The notes: generated from the sequence alone by a model not told the origin. A stretch of DNA of 64,000 bases from Eutypella sp. D-1 (GCA_023313575.1 JAJTTP010000010.1:1-64000); one strand, 5' to 3'; positions 46,423 through 57,172 are shown, counted from the stretch's first letter. A program made the numbers and translations.

Positions 46423-48529
46423 ATGGACCGCCAACACATCGAGGACCAAGACGCTGCACCTCAGGCACCCGCTAGGAACGCAAACAGTACTCACATGGAG
46501 TCTGCCTTGCGCCATATGGGGGCATGCTTCAAGGTGCCTGAGCACGTACCAGCAGACCTGAATGACGATGAATCGATTCTAGGAGACCTTAAGGGTTTTG
46601 AAGGCACCAGCTCTGCTCAAAGGGTGACCGGACAAAACCTCTCGTATGACTCGGCTGATATGAAGTTTCACTACCCCAGCGGCCGATCAGTCAACGATAG
46701 CGCCTACGGCTCATCAGAATCAGCAATCCATAATGCACGCTCTTGCACACTCCCCAAGACTTGTGTGGACTCTGTCAGTATTCGAGATGACTTCACGAGG
46801 CACAGCCGTTGTACACATACACGAAGTGCGCCAGCGTCTCGTCAGCCATCTCCGCATGGAGGAACAGACAGGGGAAACTGTGAAACTTCCCGAGAGTGGA
46901 GAAAGAACAAGTAAGTCTTTACTACATTCCTGGCCGTTTCTGATATGACCAAAACTAAACCATGCGAACAGCTGTTCAATATGGACATCGCTAGACTCTC
47001 ATGAGGCCCAGAGCTCTGCCGAGGGCCGAGTCGGTCCCGCTGTATTGCCTATCATCTCGTCAAGAGATGTGCCGCGCCTGAGAAGCCCCGAGATATACGG
47101 ATGGCACAGTGCTCTAGATGAGACTTCCTACAGAGCAACCATCGAGAGAGGCTTTGACTATGACGACGAAATGAATGGCATGAGCCCATACAGCCCTCAA
47201 ACATCTGACCAGTCAGATATCGAAGTGAGCGATTCAGAAAGTATTCTCGATGTAGTAGATTCGTCCCACCCACTACATTGGGATCCGGCCAACGCCTATG
47301 TTGTGAGAGTCAAACAGGCTTACTGGCGGATCCTCGAGGATTTTGTGGCCGAGTATCTGCCACACATGAACACTCCCAGTCCTTCGACTCGGGGAACATC
47401 GCCGAGGACTCACGATGGCAGGAATTCACCCACAGGCCAAGACGCATCCGCTCATACGAGGAAACCGGCAAAGAGAAAACGCACTCGAGATTCTAGCGCA
47501 GACGAAGACACAGAAGATGATGAGAATTGCAACGATGATGAGCACAAGAGCAAAAGGATCCATATGGCGAACGGACCCAATGAGCGCAAGCGTTACCTTG
47601 CGTGTCCTTTTTACAAAAGATATCCTGAACAGTTCCTTAAATGCGGAACTGAGCCCCATAGGAACTCTTCCCGGATAAAACAGCACCTTATGAGACGACA
47701 CAAGCAACCCATTCTCTGTCCAATCTGTCATCGGTGGTTTGAGGAGTATGAAACCATGGCCATTCATGTCAGAGAGCGGAATTGCGAAACGAGACCCCAA
47801 GTGACTGTGATGTATATGTCACGGAAGCAGGAGGAGCAGCTGAAAAGCAGGAGTACTCAAAAGACAGACGAAGAGAGATGGTATGCAATATTCAAGATCT
47901 TATTTCCTGGCCATACTCTTCCCCCGAGCCCTTACTTCAATGAAGAAGTTTCTCGAGACCTCAACCACACCAGGGAGCTCTTCCAAGCGCAGGCACCCGC
48001 AGCATTTACTCGCGCAATCCAGGAGACGCTTCCGGAACACTTGCACAATGCTTACGGGGATGATATAGCACATGTTATGAGAACAGTGAGCCTCGTGGTC
48101 TTCGAGAGAGTTTACAATACCGTCAGAAGATTAAGACAGCAGATACATCCACCAGGGCGCAATGCTGCCCGCGACTCAGCTATTGGAAGCAATATTGCGA
48201 TATCACCAGATATTGAGGTTGATGATGCCTTTTCACATGAGCAACCAGCCAGCCAACAGCCGCCCCCTCAGTTTCAAGCAGCGATTTCCGATCCTGACTG
48301 GATAGGAGAGCCTACAACAACACAGGCACTTACCGGTGTATGGTCAAGCTTCCCTAACGAACCTGCTGGTATTTACATGTCACCTACTGAAAATTTGGAC
48401 ATATCCGCTAGTGACTCCCAAAATCTTTCCGCGCAACTTCCCAGCGACACTGTGCAAGGACAAGAGTTTTCCTCAGATTTTCATTCGGACCTGCAGATTG
48501 CCGACCAATTCTCATTTACATTCAATTAG
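46423..48529 (+). CDS. C2H2-like zinc finger protein
   Basis: Two exons, 46423-46910 and 46972-48529, with a 61-bp intron (GTAAGT...ACAG), give 681 aa. The core RKRYLACPFYKRYPEQF, then RIKQHLMRRHKQPILCPICH and FEEYETMAIHVRERNCE is the hallmark of a fungal family of C2H2-type proteins in which a degenerate first finger (Cys ... His-x4-His) is followed by CPICHRWF. It is followed by the family's EERWYAIFKILFPGH block and SPYF. N-terminal to it lies a long Ser/Thr/Asp-rich disordered region with a bipartite KPAKRKRTRD basic cluster. Members are presumed nuclear regulators; no target or pathway is known to me. The gene stands alone between long spacers. Confidence 0.85.
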
Positions 48530-48736
48530 GTAGATCAAAATTTGAACGATGTATGATAGGAGTTTTGATAATTTATCTATGTGTTGTGCCATTCGACATT
48601 CACAAAACAGCAGATACCTGCTGTTAGGGATCTTGGGCGCAGAGTGAGAGATAGTAGCTGGAGAGGCACTGCGAGGGCACTGTAGTATAGGTAGAGGTCG
48701 AATCGTTATTGAACTCTGGCCTATTTCTAGAGCCAC

Positions 48737-48821
48737 GGGGGCGAAGCCCCCCTACTTATAGATAATTCTAGTCTGTCGTAGCCTGCAGAACAGGGGGGGG
48801 GGGGGGCGCTGGTAGCGCCCC
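48737..48821. repeat. Paired GC-rich hairpins
   Basis: First hairpin GGGGGC-GAA-GCCCCC at 48737-48751. Second hairpin GGGGCGCT-GGT-AGCGCCCC at 48803-48821, preceded by a G run. Both stems are perfect. A CACGTGA palindrome follows at about 48833-48839. Function unknown. Confidence 0.7.
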
Positions 48822-49887
48822 TGCCCCTTTATCACGTGACACCTGCGATCTCTAGGTCCGTGGTGAATCCCTTGTGGAAGACATCGATGATCCATATTCC
48901 AAATTTATCCCAGATTAATCTTGTGAGTTATATAAATAACGCAATCGGCTCCAGTTAACGGCCATCGAATTTACTAAGCCTCAAACAAGCCTTTCCAAAC
49001 CGAAATTCAGTAGAAAGCCGTGCCATCAGTAACGCGCCCTTCCACTACTTGATACAAGCATAGATGGACGTCAGCGTAGAACTCCCGTGGCTAAAGGCAT
49101 ATACACTCTGTCCCGACAGCTTGCCAGCTCCAGTCAGAAGGTATCAAGGACTTGAAAGTTGTCGTACTAAGTCGAGCCCCTATAGTATAGTGGGACCATA
49201 GTGGGACAGCCAGTCCCTTTGAGCATTCGCTCATACTAAATCTACTGAATTAGTGGATAGCCTCATGGCAGTCATGTATTGTGAATAGGAAGACCCCAAG
49301 TCTCTGTCTTGATATAAGTAATTAAACGCGGGGCTAAGGCCCGCTCTCCTAGGAGTAATCCACCCTCTCTTATGGATAACTCCGTATTCTTGTTTCTGTG
49401 TTACGAGCGCGTAACCACTCTGGCCAATAGTGAAACTATTTGTACGAATATCTACTCCACGTCGTACAATATTATGTATCAAGGCTCCCTTGTCATGAGA
49501 TTGACTTCTTTTTCCGGATGATTATAGTGCTCTGTCGTGCATACGATGACGGTATATTGCGGTGGTGGCTGGGAGCGGGCTGGTTTGTAGAGTGGGTATA
49601 TTGGAATATGGTGTATGAACTGTGACGTATATAGAAACGGCTCGTAGAACCTTCTGATCTTGTTAAGTGCTAGACAAGACGTTTTATGTACTTACTCCCC
49701 AGCCCATGTGACACCTGTAACGAAGCCGTCACCACTGGTCTTGATTTTAGATAACAAAGGGCGTAGAAGGGTAAATACTTAGATTGATCGCTGGTTAGCT
49801 AAAAGAGAGGCTATCTAGATGGGAGGTATCCCATACGCTTTATATAGAAAAAGAGGTCCATCATCAGCTGGATCGATACTCGGACTA

Positions 49888-50214
49888 CGGAAGGTTACAG
49901 TGGCCACTGTTCATATTCCCTTTTTTGCCCAAAACCGCGTATAGGGCCACCCCTATGTAGATATATATTTAGACTGCCAGCTGGCACCAAATAGCGTGTG
50001 ATCCATCCTATTTAATCGCACCCATTATAGCCACTGCAGCCATTACAGCCTATTCTGATGGGATAGATAGGATGCGATGGCCCCGCGATAGCCCGCAATA
50101 GCTTGTAATAAAACGCTAAAAATAACCAGCGGGCCGTTAGTACACCTTTTATCTAAATTGGGGTGCACCTATTAAAAAAAATTGAATGTGAACAGTGACC
50201 ACTATAACCTTCCG
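49888..50214. mobile_element. 327-bp fold-back MITE, TA duplications
   Basis: Terminal inverted repeats begin CGGAAGGTTACAGTGGCCAC on the left and CGGAAGGTTATAGTGGTCAC on the right, matching over about 31 bases with mainly transitions, and weaker pairing continues inward for roughly 100 bases. The element is bounded by TA at 49886-49887 and TA at 50215-50216, the duplication made by Tc1/mariner transposases. It has no open frame, so it is a non-autonomous miniature element that would rely on a transposase elsewhere. The transition differences between arms are compatible with light RIP or age. Confidence 0.85.
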
Positions 50215-50812
50215 TAAGTTTCTAACGTCGCATTATTAAAAAAGGTAAACGTGGATGATGGGTGAAGTGGAATATAGCCACCCCAGAACAGTCTTAAGTA
50301 TGACTTGTGCACCCTTATTTCTGCTCCCTGGGACGCCCATCATATGAGGCAACTTAGGGCGCCACAAGCACCAAGACGTCTGTTTGCTTGGCTTCGGTGA
50401 AGCTCGACCAAACGAGACGACTGTAGGTGGGACTCGGGCGAGCTGGTACGACAATCACAAGGTGGTGACTGTAACATCTGTATCATCTTCAATAGCTCAA
50501 GTTTAATTGTGGCATATGCTTATTGGCTGAAGGTACTTTGACCTGTCATGAGCTGTGATGGTCATACCCTTACGTGCCTTATCACCTTTTGCTGGGTTGA
50601 GGAGGCAAGTCCCTATAAGTCTTGAAGAAGTGCGCTTTTTACAGTATTCCAATCCTCATCAGCCAATTTCCAAAAACATTACCAAACAGTGCATCAATAT
50701 TTTTATACCTGAATTTGGACAATTTATCCCGAGTTATAATTACAATCATAGCATAAGGACACATGCTACTTTTCAACATATTGTCTGATTTTCTTCTAGG
50801 CTGCACTCTACC

Positions 50813-52927
50813 ATGTCGGACGACAGTGTCATCTGCGCTGGAAGAAGCAATACGACAGACTGTCTATTGCGGATGCTGATAAGCACTGTGAGCAGTCAGG
50901 GAGATACAACAGACGCGGGGTCAGAATGGGAACCAATATCATTCGGATTCACCGCCCCTGTAGGCGTCTTAGCAGCTATTTTCACCTTGATCACCGTCAT
51001 TCAGACCATACTAGCTGCTGGGCCCGGTCGCCGCAGATCTAGCAAGCATATAATTGGGAAATGGTCGTCAAAGAGGGAGACATACTGGAGTTGGTCAGAG
51101 CTCAGGCTGTTGACAGTTGCACCCACGCCTGTCCTGAAGATATTCGAACTAAAGCAGACATTGCGTTTCATGACTAATGTTCAACACTCCCTTGAGATTG
51201 ATACAGAAGCTGTGAAATTGAATAAGAAGCCGGTGACTGGAAACTTCTGTGTCATCTTTCGACACGTGAAGAGGGCGGCATCAGATTTCTTTGCAATGCT
51301 GAGAAGGCTGAAACGGCCAGCGTCTAGATTGGCGATAGCTAAAACTACGCAAGAATCACGAGCCAGATGGCTGACGCACATCGACGAGCTTGGCCTCGAA
51401 GATCTGATCTTCGACCGGGGAGATTCTGAGAAGACCGCCGCAGACTACCTACCCGATGACTTACGAGCAGTACCTGCGTATGCCGAAGTGGGATGCATCA
51501 TAGGTCTGGCCGCAGCTGCCGGGTTGTCTTCTATCAGAGAAATTGGCCCACAAAACCCCTATCCTGTAGTTATCGGAAAGGGGTTTCAATTGGACTTTCG
51601 AGACCATCCACTCCTTGGCTCCATCGGCGTCTTTTCTATGCATGGGCGCAGGACTGATCAGCGAGCCCCTCGCTCTAAAGAAGATATCCTCGCTGCTGTA
51701 TGCCACGCGGAGGGCGTGGTACAAGCCAAGGGCGCTTGGTTCATCAGTTCACGCGAATCCTATTCCTCAGCACACCCCTGTCGCCCACGTTGCGGATGCG
51801 GTGGAGACCCAAGAGAGCTGCTCTGCTCTGCTCATGCATTGTATCACGAGAAGCACAAGAATGTATTATGGATCCTGGCCGCCGATACGCCTAAAACGCC
51901 ACCGGCAATATTTCCATCTCGCTCGGTGAATCTGCACCACATCCTCACCGCATTCGTCATGCAAAGCCGATGCTTGGCAGGAGAAAGGGGTCCTCAACGA
52001 CAAGACGATATCCACTCGATATTTCCTATCCAGTGCGGGACTATACGGATTTGGTGGATAGATGATAGAGTTATTGACAACCCCTCCGAAAACGGCGCAC
52101 ATGAGAACGTTTCATCTTACCTGACGACGAGCCCGAAGAAAGAACCTTCGGCCGACGATTACTTCTTGAGCCATCCCTTCCTGCTTCAGTCATGGATCTG
52201 TGGTATTTTCACAGAAGTGGTAGAATTAACCCTCAAATTTGTTCATGACTTTGACCATTTCCAATCCTGGTGGGATGCATTATCGGAAGAAAAGGCAGAT
52301 GAGTTCCGGCTCATGGTCCTTGTCCAAATTCAGCAACTAGATAAGTTGCTAGGGGTGATACAGCCAGGTCTGCTGGACTGTCGAAAGGCTATCCTCTATC
52401 TTACGACCCAGGCGTTTTTGAACGTTCAGGTGGAGACTGAGAACAGGGAGCTAAATACGAAAGTGTTCACAGATAGATGGAACGCATCAAATCCCCCGAA
52501 GGAAATGTTGGAAAAGCCACGGTCACATGTTTTCCATGGTCATATGGAAACCTTGAAGAGTTTAGATACTCTGCGATTACCCCAACAACCCCTTTGTCCT
52601 GAACTAGAACAGGAATTCACGAGACAGCATAATACTTTGAGGACAACCATTGCCCCTCGCTTGTGCTATTCCCAGAAGGCTGAAGGACCGGCGGAAGAAG
52701 CGATTTTTCAACGCTTATTGGGCATGGTGGATATATATAAAGTGTCTGAGGGCCTTGCAGAGAGTCAGGTCGTCCCTGAGGAGAGCCCAAAAGCCAACGG
52801 CGAGGAGATTACGGATAATATCATTATCTGGCGGATCATGCTCATGGGAGTCTTGTTCTGGACGGCGCCGGATAACAGCGATATATTGAATTCGGGCCTC
52901 TGGGGGCATATCATTCCATTGCTTTGA
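50813..52927 (+). CDS. Unrecognised membrane-anchored 704-aa protein
   Basis: Single exon with an ATG at 50813 (CTACCATGTC). I do not recognise a named domain. One hydrophobic segment at about 44-70 (APVGVLAAIFTLITVIQTIL) is followed by a basic stretch (GRRRSSKHIIGKW), predicting a single-pass protein with a cytosolic C-terminal bulk. I recall this arrangement from poorly characterised, lineage-expanded fungal proteins. Residues from about 230 look globular, with a Cys cluster CRPRCGCGGDP and HALYHEKHKNVLWILA near 325-355. A second hydrophobic stretch lies near the C-terminus (IIIWRIMLMGVLFW). No signal peptide. Flanked by a MITE-bearing spacer and the nitronate cassette, in the accessory part of the window. 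Function unknown. Confidence 0.75.
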   Translation: MSDDSVICAGRSNTTDCLLRMLISTVSSQGDTTDAGSEWEPISFGFTAPVGVLAAIFTLITVIQTILAAGPGRRRSSKHIIGKWSSKRETYWSWSELRLLTVAPTPVLKIFELKQTLRFMTNVQHSLEIDTEAVKLNKKPVTGNFCVIFRHVKRAASDFFAMLRRLKRPASRLAIAKTTQESRARWLTHIDELGLEDLIFDRGDSEKTAADYLPDDLRAVPAYAEVGCIIGLAAAAGLSSIREIGPQNPYPVVIGKGFQLDFRDHPLLGSIGVFSMHGRRTDQRAPRSKEDILAAVCHAEGVVQAKGAWFISSRESYSSAHPCRPRCGCGGDPRELLCSAHALYHEKHKNVLWILAADTPKTPPAIFPSRSVNLHHILTAFVMQSRCLAGERGPQRQDDIHSIFPIQCGTIRIWWIDDRVIDNPSENGAHENVSSYLTTSPKKEPSADDYFLSHPFLLQSWICGIFTEVVELTLKFVHDFDHFQSWWDALSEEKADEFRLMVLVQIQQLDKLLGVIQPGLLDCRKAILYLTTQAFLNVQVETENRELNTKVFTDRWNASNPPKEMLEKPRSHVFHGHMETLKSLDTLRLPQQPLCPELEQEFTRQHNTLRTTIAPRLCYSQKAEGPAEEAIFQRLLGMVDIYKVSEGLAESQVVPEESPKANGEEITDNIIIWRIMLMGVLFWTAPDNSDILNSGLWGHIIPLL

Positions 52928-53488
52928 AGGCACTAAGACGGAGGCCGAGGATCGGATTGCTTTTCTAGACGTGAAGGCGTTAAGCATTAACTGTTCAAAT
53001 AGTTACACATGACATTGTTAAACTACTTGGCTATAAGTAGGTATTTCTCGATCCATGCAGCCCTTATAAGAATTGTGAAGATTCCGAAGTTTCCTATATC
53101 CGCTTAGGAAACTGGGTGAGTATATGTGGGTGGGGTTGGTTAGTCCCACCCCGCCGTCGACTTAGCCTCCCTTTCATGCGCTGCCTTTCTAGGTAATAAT
53201 GACGGTCAACACCTTAAGTTATAAGTTGCCATAACCCCTTGTAAATAGCCACTTCCGCTTTCTCCATCAACTACATATCCGTGCGAGAAAGAAAGCCAAC
53301 CAATATTTCTCTTGCAACAAGAGAAACTACCTGGACCTTGAAGTCCGATGCACTACACGAAGAATCAAGACGCACATAGAAATCCACGAATATCTCCAAA
53401 GTTACTCGAGCATACCGGATATCATACACTGTTAGCATTCCCTCTGAAGGGAAAAAAATTGACGTACTAACTAGCTAAACAATGACAG
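52928..53488. promoter_or_regulatory. Upstream region of nitronate monooxygenase
   Basis: Spacer of 561 bases with no gene. An out-of-frame ATG at 53482 lies seven bases before the chosen start and could reduce initiation. No CGG array like that at 56693 is seen here. Confidence 0.4.
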
Positions 53489-54607
53489 ATGAGCGTTATC
53501 CGACAATCACTCGGCTACGGCCTGGGTCGCTTACGGGAGTGTTTTCCATGGATGAAGGCCCCATTCATCATCGCCGCCCCCATGAGAGTTATGTCCGGCC
53601 CCAAGCTTGCTGTCGCAGTCTCGAGAGCAGGAGGTCTGGGTTTCATCGGCCCGGGCGCTAAACCTGAGGACACAAACACTGATCTGGCCGAGGCCCGCAA
53701 ACTCCTTAATGAGGCCCCTGCGACGCGCGAGTCGCCAGCGACTCCATTCTTGCCCGCGGTTGGCGCCGGGGCCGTCCTGCCTGTCGGGGTCGGCTTCCAG
53801 TTGTGGAACGGTGACATCGAGATTGCGGCACGTGTAGTCAGCCAGCATAGGCCCTGCGCTGCGTGGCTCTTTGCGCCGAAGGGAGGCCAGGCGGACCTGG
53901 ACGAGTGGACGACGCGGCTACGAGCCGCCTCGCCGGGGATTCAGGTGTGGATACAGATTGGTACCGTGGCTGAGGCATTAGAATGTGCACAGAGCAGCGA
54001 CGGCGCTCGGGCCGATGCGTTGGTTGTGCAAGGTGCTGAGGCGGGGGGCCACGGACGCGCCGACGATGGCCTGGGCATCATGACGCTGTTCCCTGAAGTC
54101 CAGGACGCGGTGCGGAGTGCGAGTATAGCGCTGATCGCTGCGGGTGGCATAGCGGATGGGCGGGGTGTCGCGGCGGCGCTAGCGCTTGGAGCTACTGGCG
54201 TAGCCATGGGTACAAGGTTCCTAGCATCGACGGAGGCGCGTATCTCGAAGGGGTACCGCGACGAGGTCGTGCGCGCCCGTGATGGCGCCCGCTGCACGAC
54301 CCGCACTATGCTGTATAACCAGCTTCGGGGGACAACGGGCTGGCCTCCGCAGTACAGCCCCCGCGGAGTCGTCAACCGCAGCTGGCACGACCATCAAGCT
54401 GGCGTAGAATTCGAAGAGCTAAAGCGCCTCCACGACGAAGCCGCAGCCTCTGGCGATAAGGGATGGGGCCCCGACGGCAGGCTAGCTACGTATGCCGGCG
54501 CTGCAGTGGGTCTAGTAAATGGCGTCGAGAACGCGGGTGCCTTGGTAGAGAACATACGGGTCCAAGCTAAGGACATTTTACTGGGCCTAGGGGAGCTATA
54601 TAGATAA
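53489..54607 (+). CDS. Nitronate monooxygenase (2-nitropropane dioxygenase family)
   Basis: FMN-dependent TIM-barrel enzyme of 372 aa that oxidises alkyl nitronates, such as propionate 3-nitronate, to aldehydes and nitrite. N-terminal KAPFIIAAPMRVMSGPKLAV and SRAGGLGFIG match the family opening. QGAEAGGHGR at 181-190 holds the catalytic His (His188), and AAGGIADGRGVAAALALGAT with GTRFLAS is the phosphate-binding part of the FMN site. Length matches fungal enzymes. No targeting signal seen; cytosolic or peroxisomal location is open. The gene converges on the Zn2Cys6 gene with only 83 bases between stops, and the transporter lies just beyond it, so the three may be a functional unit. Substrate is inference from family. 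Confidence 0.92.
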   Translation: MSVIRQSLGYGLGRLRECFPWMKAPFIIAAPMRVMSGPKLAVAVSRAGGLGFIGPGAKPEDTNTDLAEARKLLNEAPATRESPATPFLPAVGAGAVLPVGVGFQLWNGDIEIAARVVSQHRPCAAWLFAPKGGQADLDEWTTRLRAASPGIQVWIQIGTVAEALECAQSSDGARADALVVQGAEAGGHGRADDGLGIMTLFPEVQDAVRSASIALIAAGGIADGRGVAAALALGATGVAMGTRFLASTEARISKGYRDEVVRARDGARCTTRTMLYNQLRGTTGWPPQYSPRGVVNRSWHDHQAGVEFEELKRLHDEAAASGDKGWGPDGRLATYAGAAVGLVNGVENAGALVENIRVQAKDILLGLGELYR

Positions 54608-54690
54608 TTATCAAAGGTGTGAAGGACTCGAAGTAGGGTGCAGTAGGAGACCTTCATTCTACATTACCAAATGCCTTTCTCTTTCTACTA

Positions 54691-56349
54691 CTAGAAGCTA
54701 CTGCTATGTTCATCCCTCAAAAATGACGGCGTCATGAACTCGTCGATGTTGAAATATGATAAATCGCCGCCTAAACTAGTCAACCATTGAGTGGTGTCTA
54801 GAGGATCAGTGATCGGACCAGCTTCGCTAGCCTCGACTTGAGGGTCGGGCAGTGTGGACAAGATATCTCGCAGAGACGATGTGTATTTCTCCTTCCACCT
54901 TATGTGCAGAGCGATTAGTGAGGAGGCAGTCTTCAACGCCTCCTGAATCGCGCTGGTGTTGTAGACCTGAGCTACATTCCTCAGACAAAGCATCGCATCT
55001 CTGAGATATGGAGTACAGGCGGGATTATCTATAGCCAGTAATAGGCATACGATCTGGAATGGCACGTTCGCCACATGGTGCCAAGGGGCGCAGTCATCAA
55101 GAATGGTTTGCGCTGCTTGGAAACCCCTTCCGCATAACGCAAGTACCTGATCCAGAACCACACCGGTAAACGAAGCGCCCATAGACTGTAACCTTCGGGA
55201 AAGGCAGAGTGCTAGGTTACACTGGGCAAGAACAGATGGAGGAATAGAATGCTCGCGGTCAATTACCGCCAGAAGGGCGGCTTCTAGCTCAGGAACGGTC
55301 GGAGACTTTTGAGGGTCCAACTCCGCGGAATACGGAAGCAGCTCCATTAGCTCGATAGTGTGATCCCCTGGGCGTCTTGAAGGCATGGCAAAATTAGCGT
55401 TGCACAAAGCAACCCTTGAGCGGCCCATGTCGAACGACATCCAGATGTTGAGGTGCTGGGACACCGCTGTGAGCCTTCTACGCAGTTCCCGATCTACATC
55501 TTGAGAGGATGGAAGTATAGAATCCCCGACTGGTTCACGATGTAGTCCTGCCGCCTCGATCATATGCATCAGTATGCAGCTGGCCATCCATGCCGTGTGG
55601 TACGTGTCGGCTACTCTTAGGTAGGTCACTCGTAGAACCCAGGCGGTGATGCTAGTAGTAGTTGGCACGTCGGATATGGCATATTCTAAGATGAGCCTTG
55701 CCGATTCCACAAGATCTAGTTCCGCCTTCATTGGCTGGACCCGGGAATACAAGGAGCCGAGAGCTGCTATACCACATAAGATTGCATCCTGCATCGGCTC
55801 CGCACTCGAGCCCGCCCACCTACGCTCAACGCGTGCCTCGATGTCTTGGCGATCCAGAAAGCCGTAAGTCGGGTCCACCTTCTGGAAGTACACAAGCACT
55901 AACTCCCGCATGGTAGCGAGAGGCAATATACTCGTTATAGGCAACGACACAGGAACGCACCCAGCTTTTCTAGACCCGAGAAAAGCGTTCCAAGCAAACG
56001 TATGTAGCCGGGGTGTTGACTTCGGGTCTAGTCTTAGAGCAAGGCGACGGAGGAATGTAGCACCTGAATTTGCCTCTAACGATTGGGTCTCGTTGTGTAA
56101 AGGGGGTGCCTGTACTTGGGTATCGCTGCGTGGGGGTGTGACTCCTGGCTGGGTTGATGGGGACATGTCGTGTTGCCGTGGGTTTTCTCCTGCTATCCTC
56201 CTACCTCCCCTGGGACTTTCCCGGTAGACGCATTCATACTCAAACCGATGACATATCCCGCAGGGCTGTTGGCCATCGCACCTTCGCTTGAGTTCTCTGC
56301 ACGTCTTGCATGCTATCCTTGCCCGTTTACGACCCTGGGCGGCGGACAT
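54691..56349 (-). CDS. Zn2Cys6 transcription factor
   Basis: Single-exon regulator of 552 aa. The binuclear zinc cluster is right at the N-terminus: Cys14-x2-Cys17-x6-Cys24-x5-Cys30-x2-Cys33-x6-Cys40, with basic flank RKRAR and the usual ELKRRCDG. After a low-complexity linker comes the fungal transcription-factor middle homology region, from about residue 145: LVLVYFQKVDPTYGFLDRQD, AAGLHREPVG and RRRLTAVSQHLNIWMSFDMGR. The acidic C-terminus (DLSYFNIDEFM) may activate transcription. The start was placed at the ATG immediately before the cluster; the frame is open further upstream but lacks another ATG. It diverges from the MFS gene and converges with the monooxygenase, suggesting a pathway-specific regulator. 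Confidence 0.93.
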   Translation of the reverse strand: MSAAQGRKRARIACKTCRELKRRCDGQQPCGICHRFEYECVYRESPRGGRRIAGENPRQHDMSPSTQPGVTPPRSDTQVQAPPLHNETQSLEANSGATFLRRLALRLDPKSTPRLHTFAWNAFLGSRKAGCVPVSLPITSILPLATMRELVLVYFQKVDPTYGFLDRQDIEARVERRWAGSSAEPMQDAILCGIAALGSLYSRVQPMKAELDLVESARLILEYAISDVPTTTSITAWVLRVTYLRVADTYHTAWMASCILMHMIEAAGLHREPVGDSILPSSQDVDRELRRRLTAVSQHLNIWMSFDMGRSRVALCNANFAMPSRRPGDHTIELMELLPYSAELDPQKSPTVPELEAALLAVIDREHSIPPSVLAQCNLALCLSRRLQSMGASFTGVVLDQVLALCGRGFQAAQTILDDCAPWHHVANVPFQIVCLLLAIDNPACTPYLRDAMLCLRNVAQVYNTSAIQEALKTASSLIALHIRWKEKYTSSLRDILSTLPDPQVEASEAGPITDPLDTTQWLTSLGGDLSYFNIDEFMTPSFLRDEHSSSF

Positions 56350-57172
56350 TAGAATAGGAGTGGCCAAGACAGAGGTCAAGACAGGGGTGATTCTTGGCAG
56401 TTGACCAATCAACCAGATCAAGTAGCTACTCTAGACCGAAGATACGGAGTGATCCCGGCCTATCCACATGTAATGAATACGCCCTTGGATAATGGCAATG
56501 TGCTAGTCTTGGCAACACCAGAGGTGTACCAAGAGAATATGACGTCACGAAAATCCAAATTAATGGCAGGTTGGCAGCCGACTCATCGGAACGAAGCCGA
56601 GCTAGAATTGTTGGAGCGGAAGTGGTGTGGATGAAGAGGAAGCGGATGCCGGTAGAGATGGAAATAAAGTGTGAGGTACGGAGTAGAAAATGCGGGAGAT
56701 GCGGACAAAGCGGAAAAATCGGAAAAAGCGGGAAACGCGGGAAATGCGGGGGAATGTGGGGAATATGGGGCCCGTTTTCTTTCTAAGGGGGGAGGTTAAT
56801 GTAGATTTATATGTACACCCCCTGTCCCTTTCCCCAGAGTGAGCATCATATAAGTTTGGTATAATCAAAGAGATGATAATGCTATTATTCTAGACAATCA
56901 TCTTACTACTTTTTCCAAGGAGCATTTATCGACCTCTTACTCAACATGCTTAACGCTTAAAAAGATTTTCATAACTAGCACTGCATATATCACAGAAAGA
57001 AATCGAGGATACCGTCTCATGTTTCTGATACATATTTGGATTGAACGCTTTCTATTTTTTGCAACATCGTCGTCAGCGTCATATCTCGAGCCTGTGGTAC
57101 CTAGCCTTCCTTAATAGAGCGCCGAACGATGCAACGTTAGCAAAGCCCACTACTTTCCAGCCAATTACAACT
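56350..57172. promoter_or_regulatory. Shared promoter of Zn2Cys6 and MFS genes
   Basis: Bidirectional promoter region of 823 bases between the regulator (minus) and the transporter (plus). It has a phased CGG array at 56693-56749 and further isolated CGG triplets at 56643, 56650 and 56679. CGG is the half-site read by Zn2Cys6 proteins, so self-regulation and control of the transporter by the adjacent factor are plausible but untested. Confidence 0.6.
56693..56749. repeat. Seven CGG triplets at exact 9-bp spacing
   Basis: CGG begins at 56693, 56702, 56711, 56720, 56729, 56738 and 56747, that is, CGG-N6-CGG direct repeats seven times without a slip. Spacers are purine-rich (unit CGGRRAAAN). 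The sequence is also a minisatellite. Direct CGG-N6-CGG repeats are the kind of site bound by Hap1-type Zn2Cys6 dimers. Confidence 0.9.

Larger units (their letters stand above)
48530..50812. other. 2.3-kb spacer with transposon remnants
   Basis: No gene supported. It contains two GC-rich hairpins (48737-48821) and a complete MITE (49888-50214). The stretch 49200-49490 may be an old LTR fragment: on the minus strand it has a GTTACGCGCTCGTAAC near-palindrome and a TATATCAAGACAGAGACTT segment reminiscent of LTR R regions. No termini or duplications could be defined there. Confidence 0.45.

Noticed and set aside
53482..53489. Upstream ATG before the nitronate monooxygenase
   Set aside because: It is out of frame with the conserved protein; the ATG at 53489 gives the family-like N-terminus.
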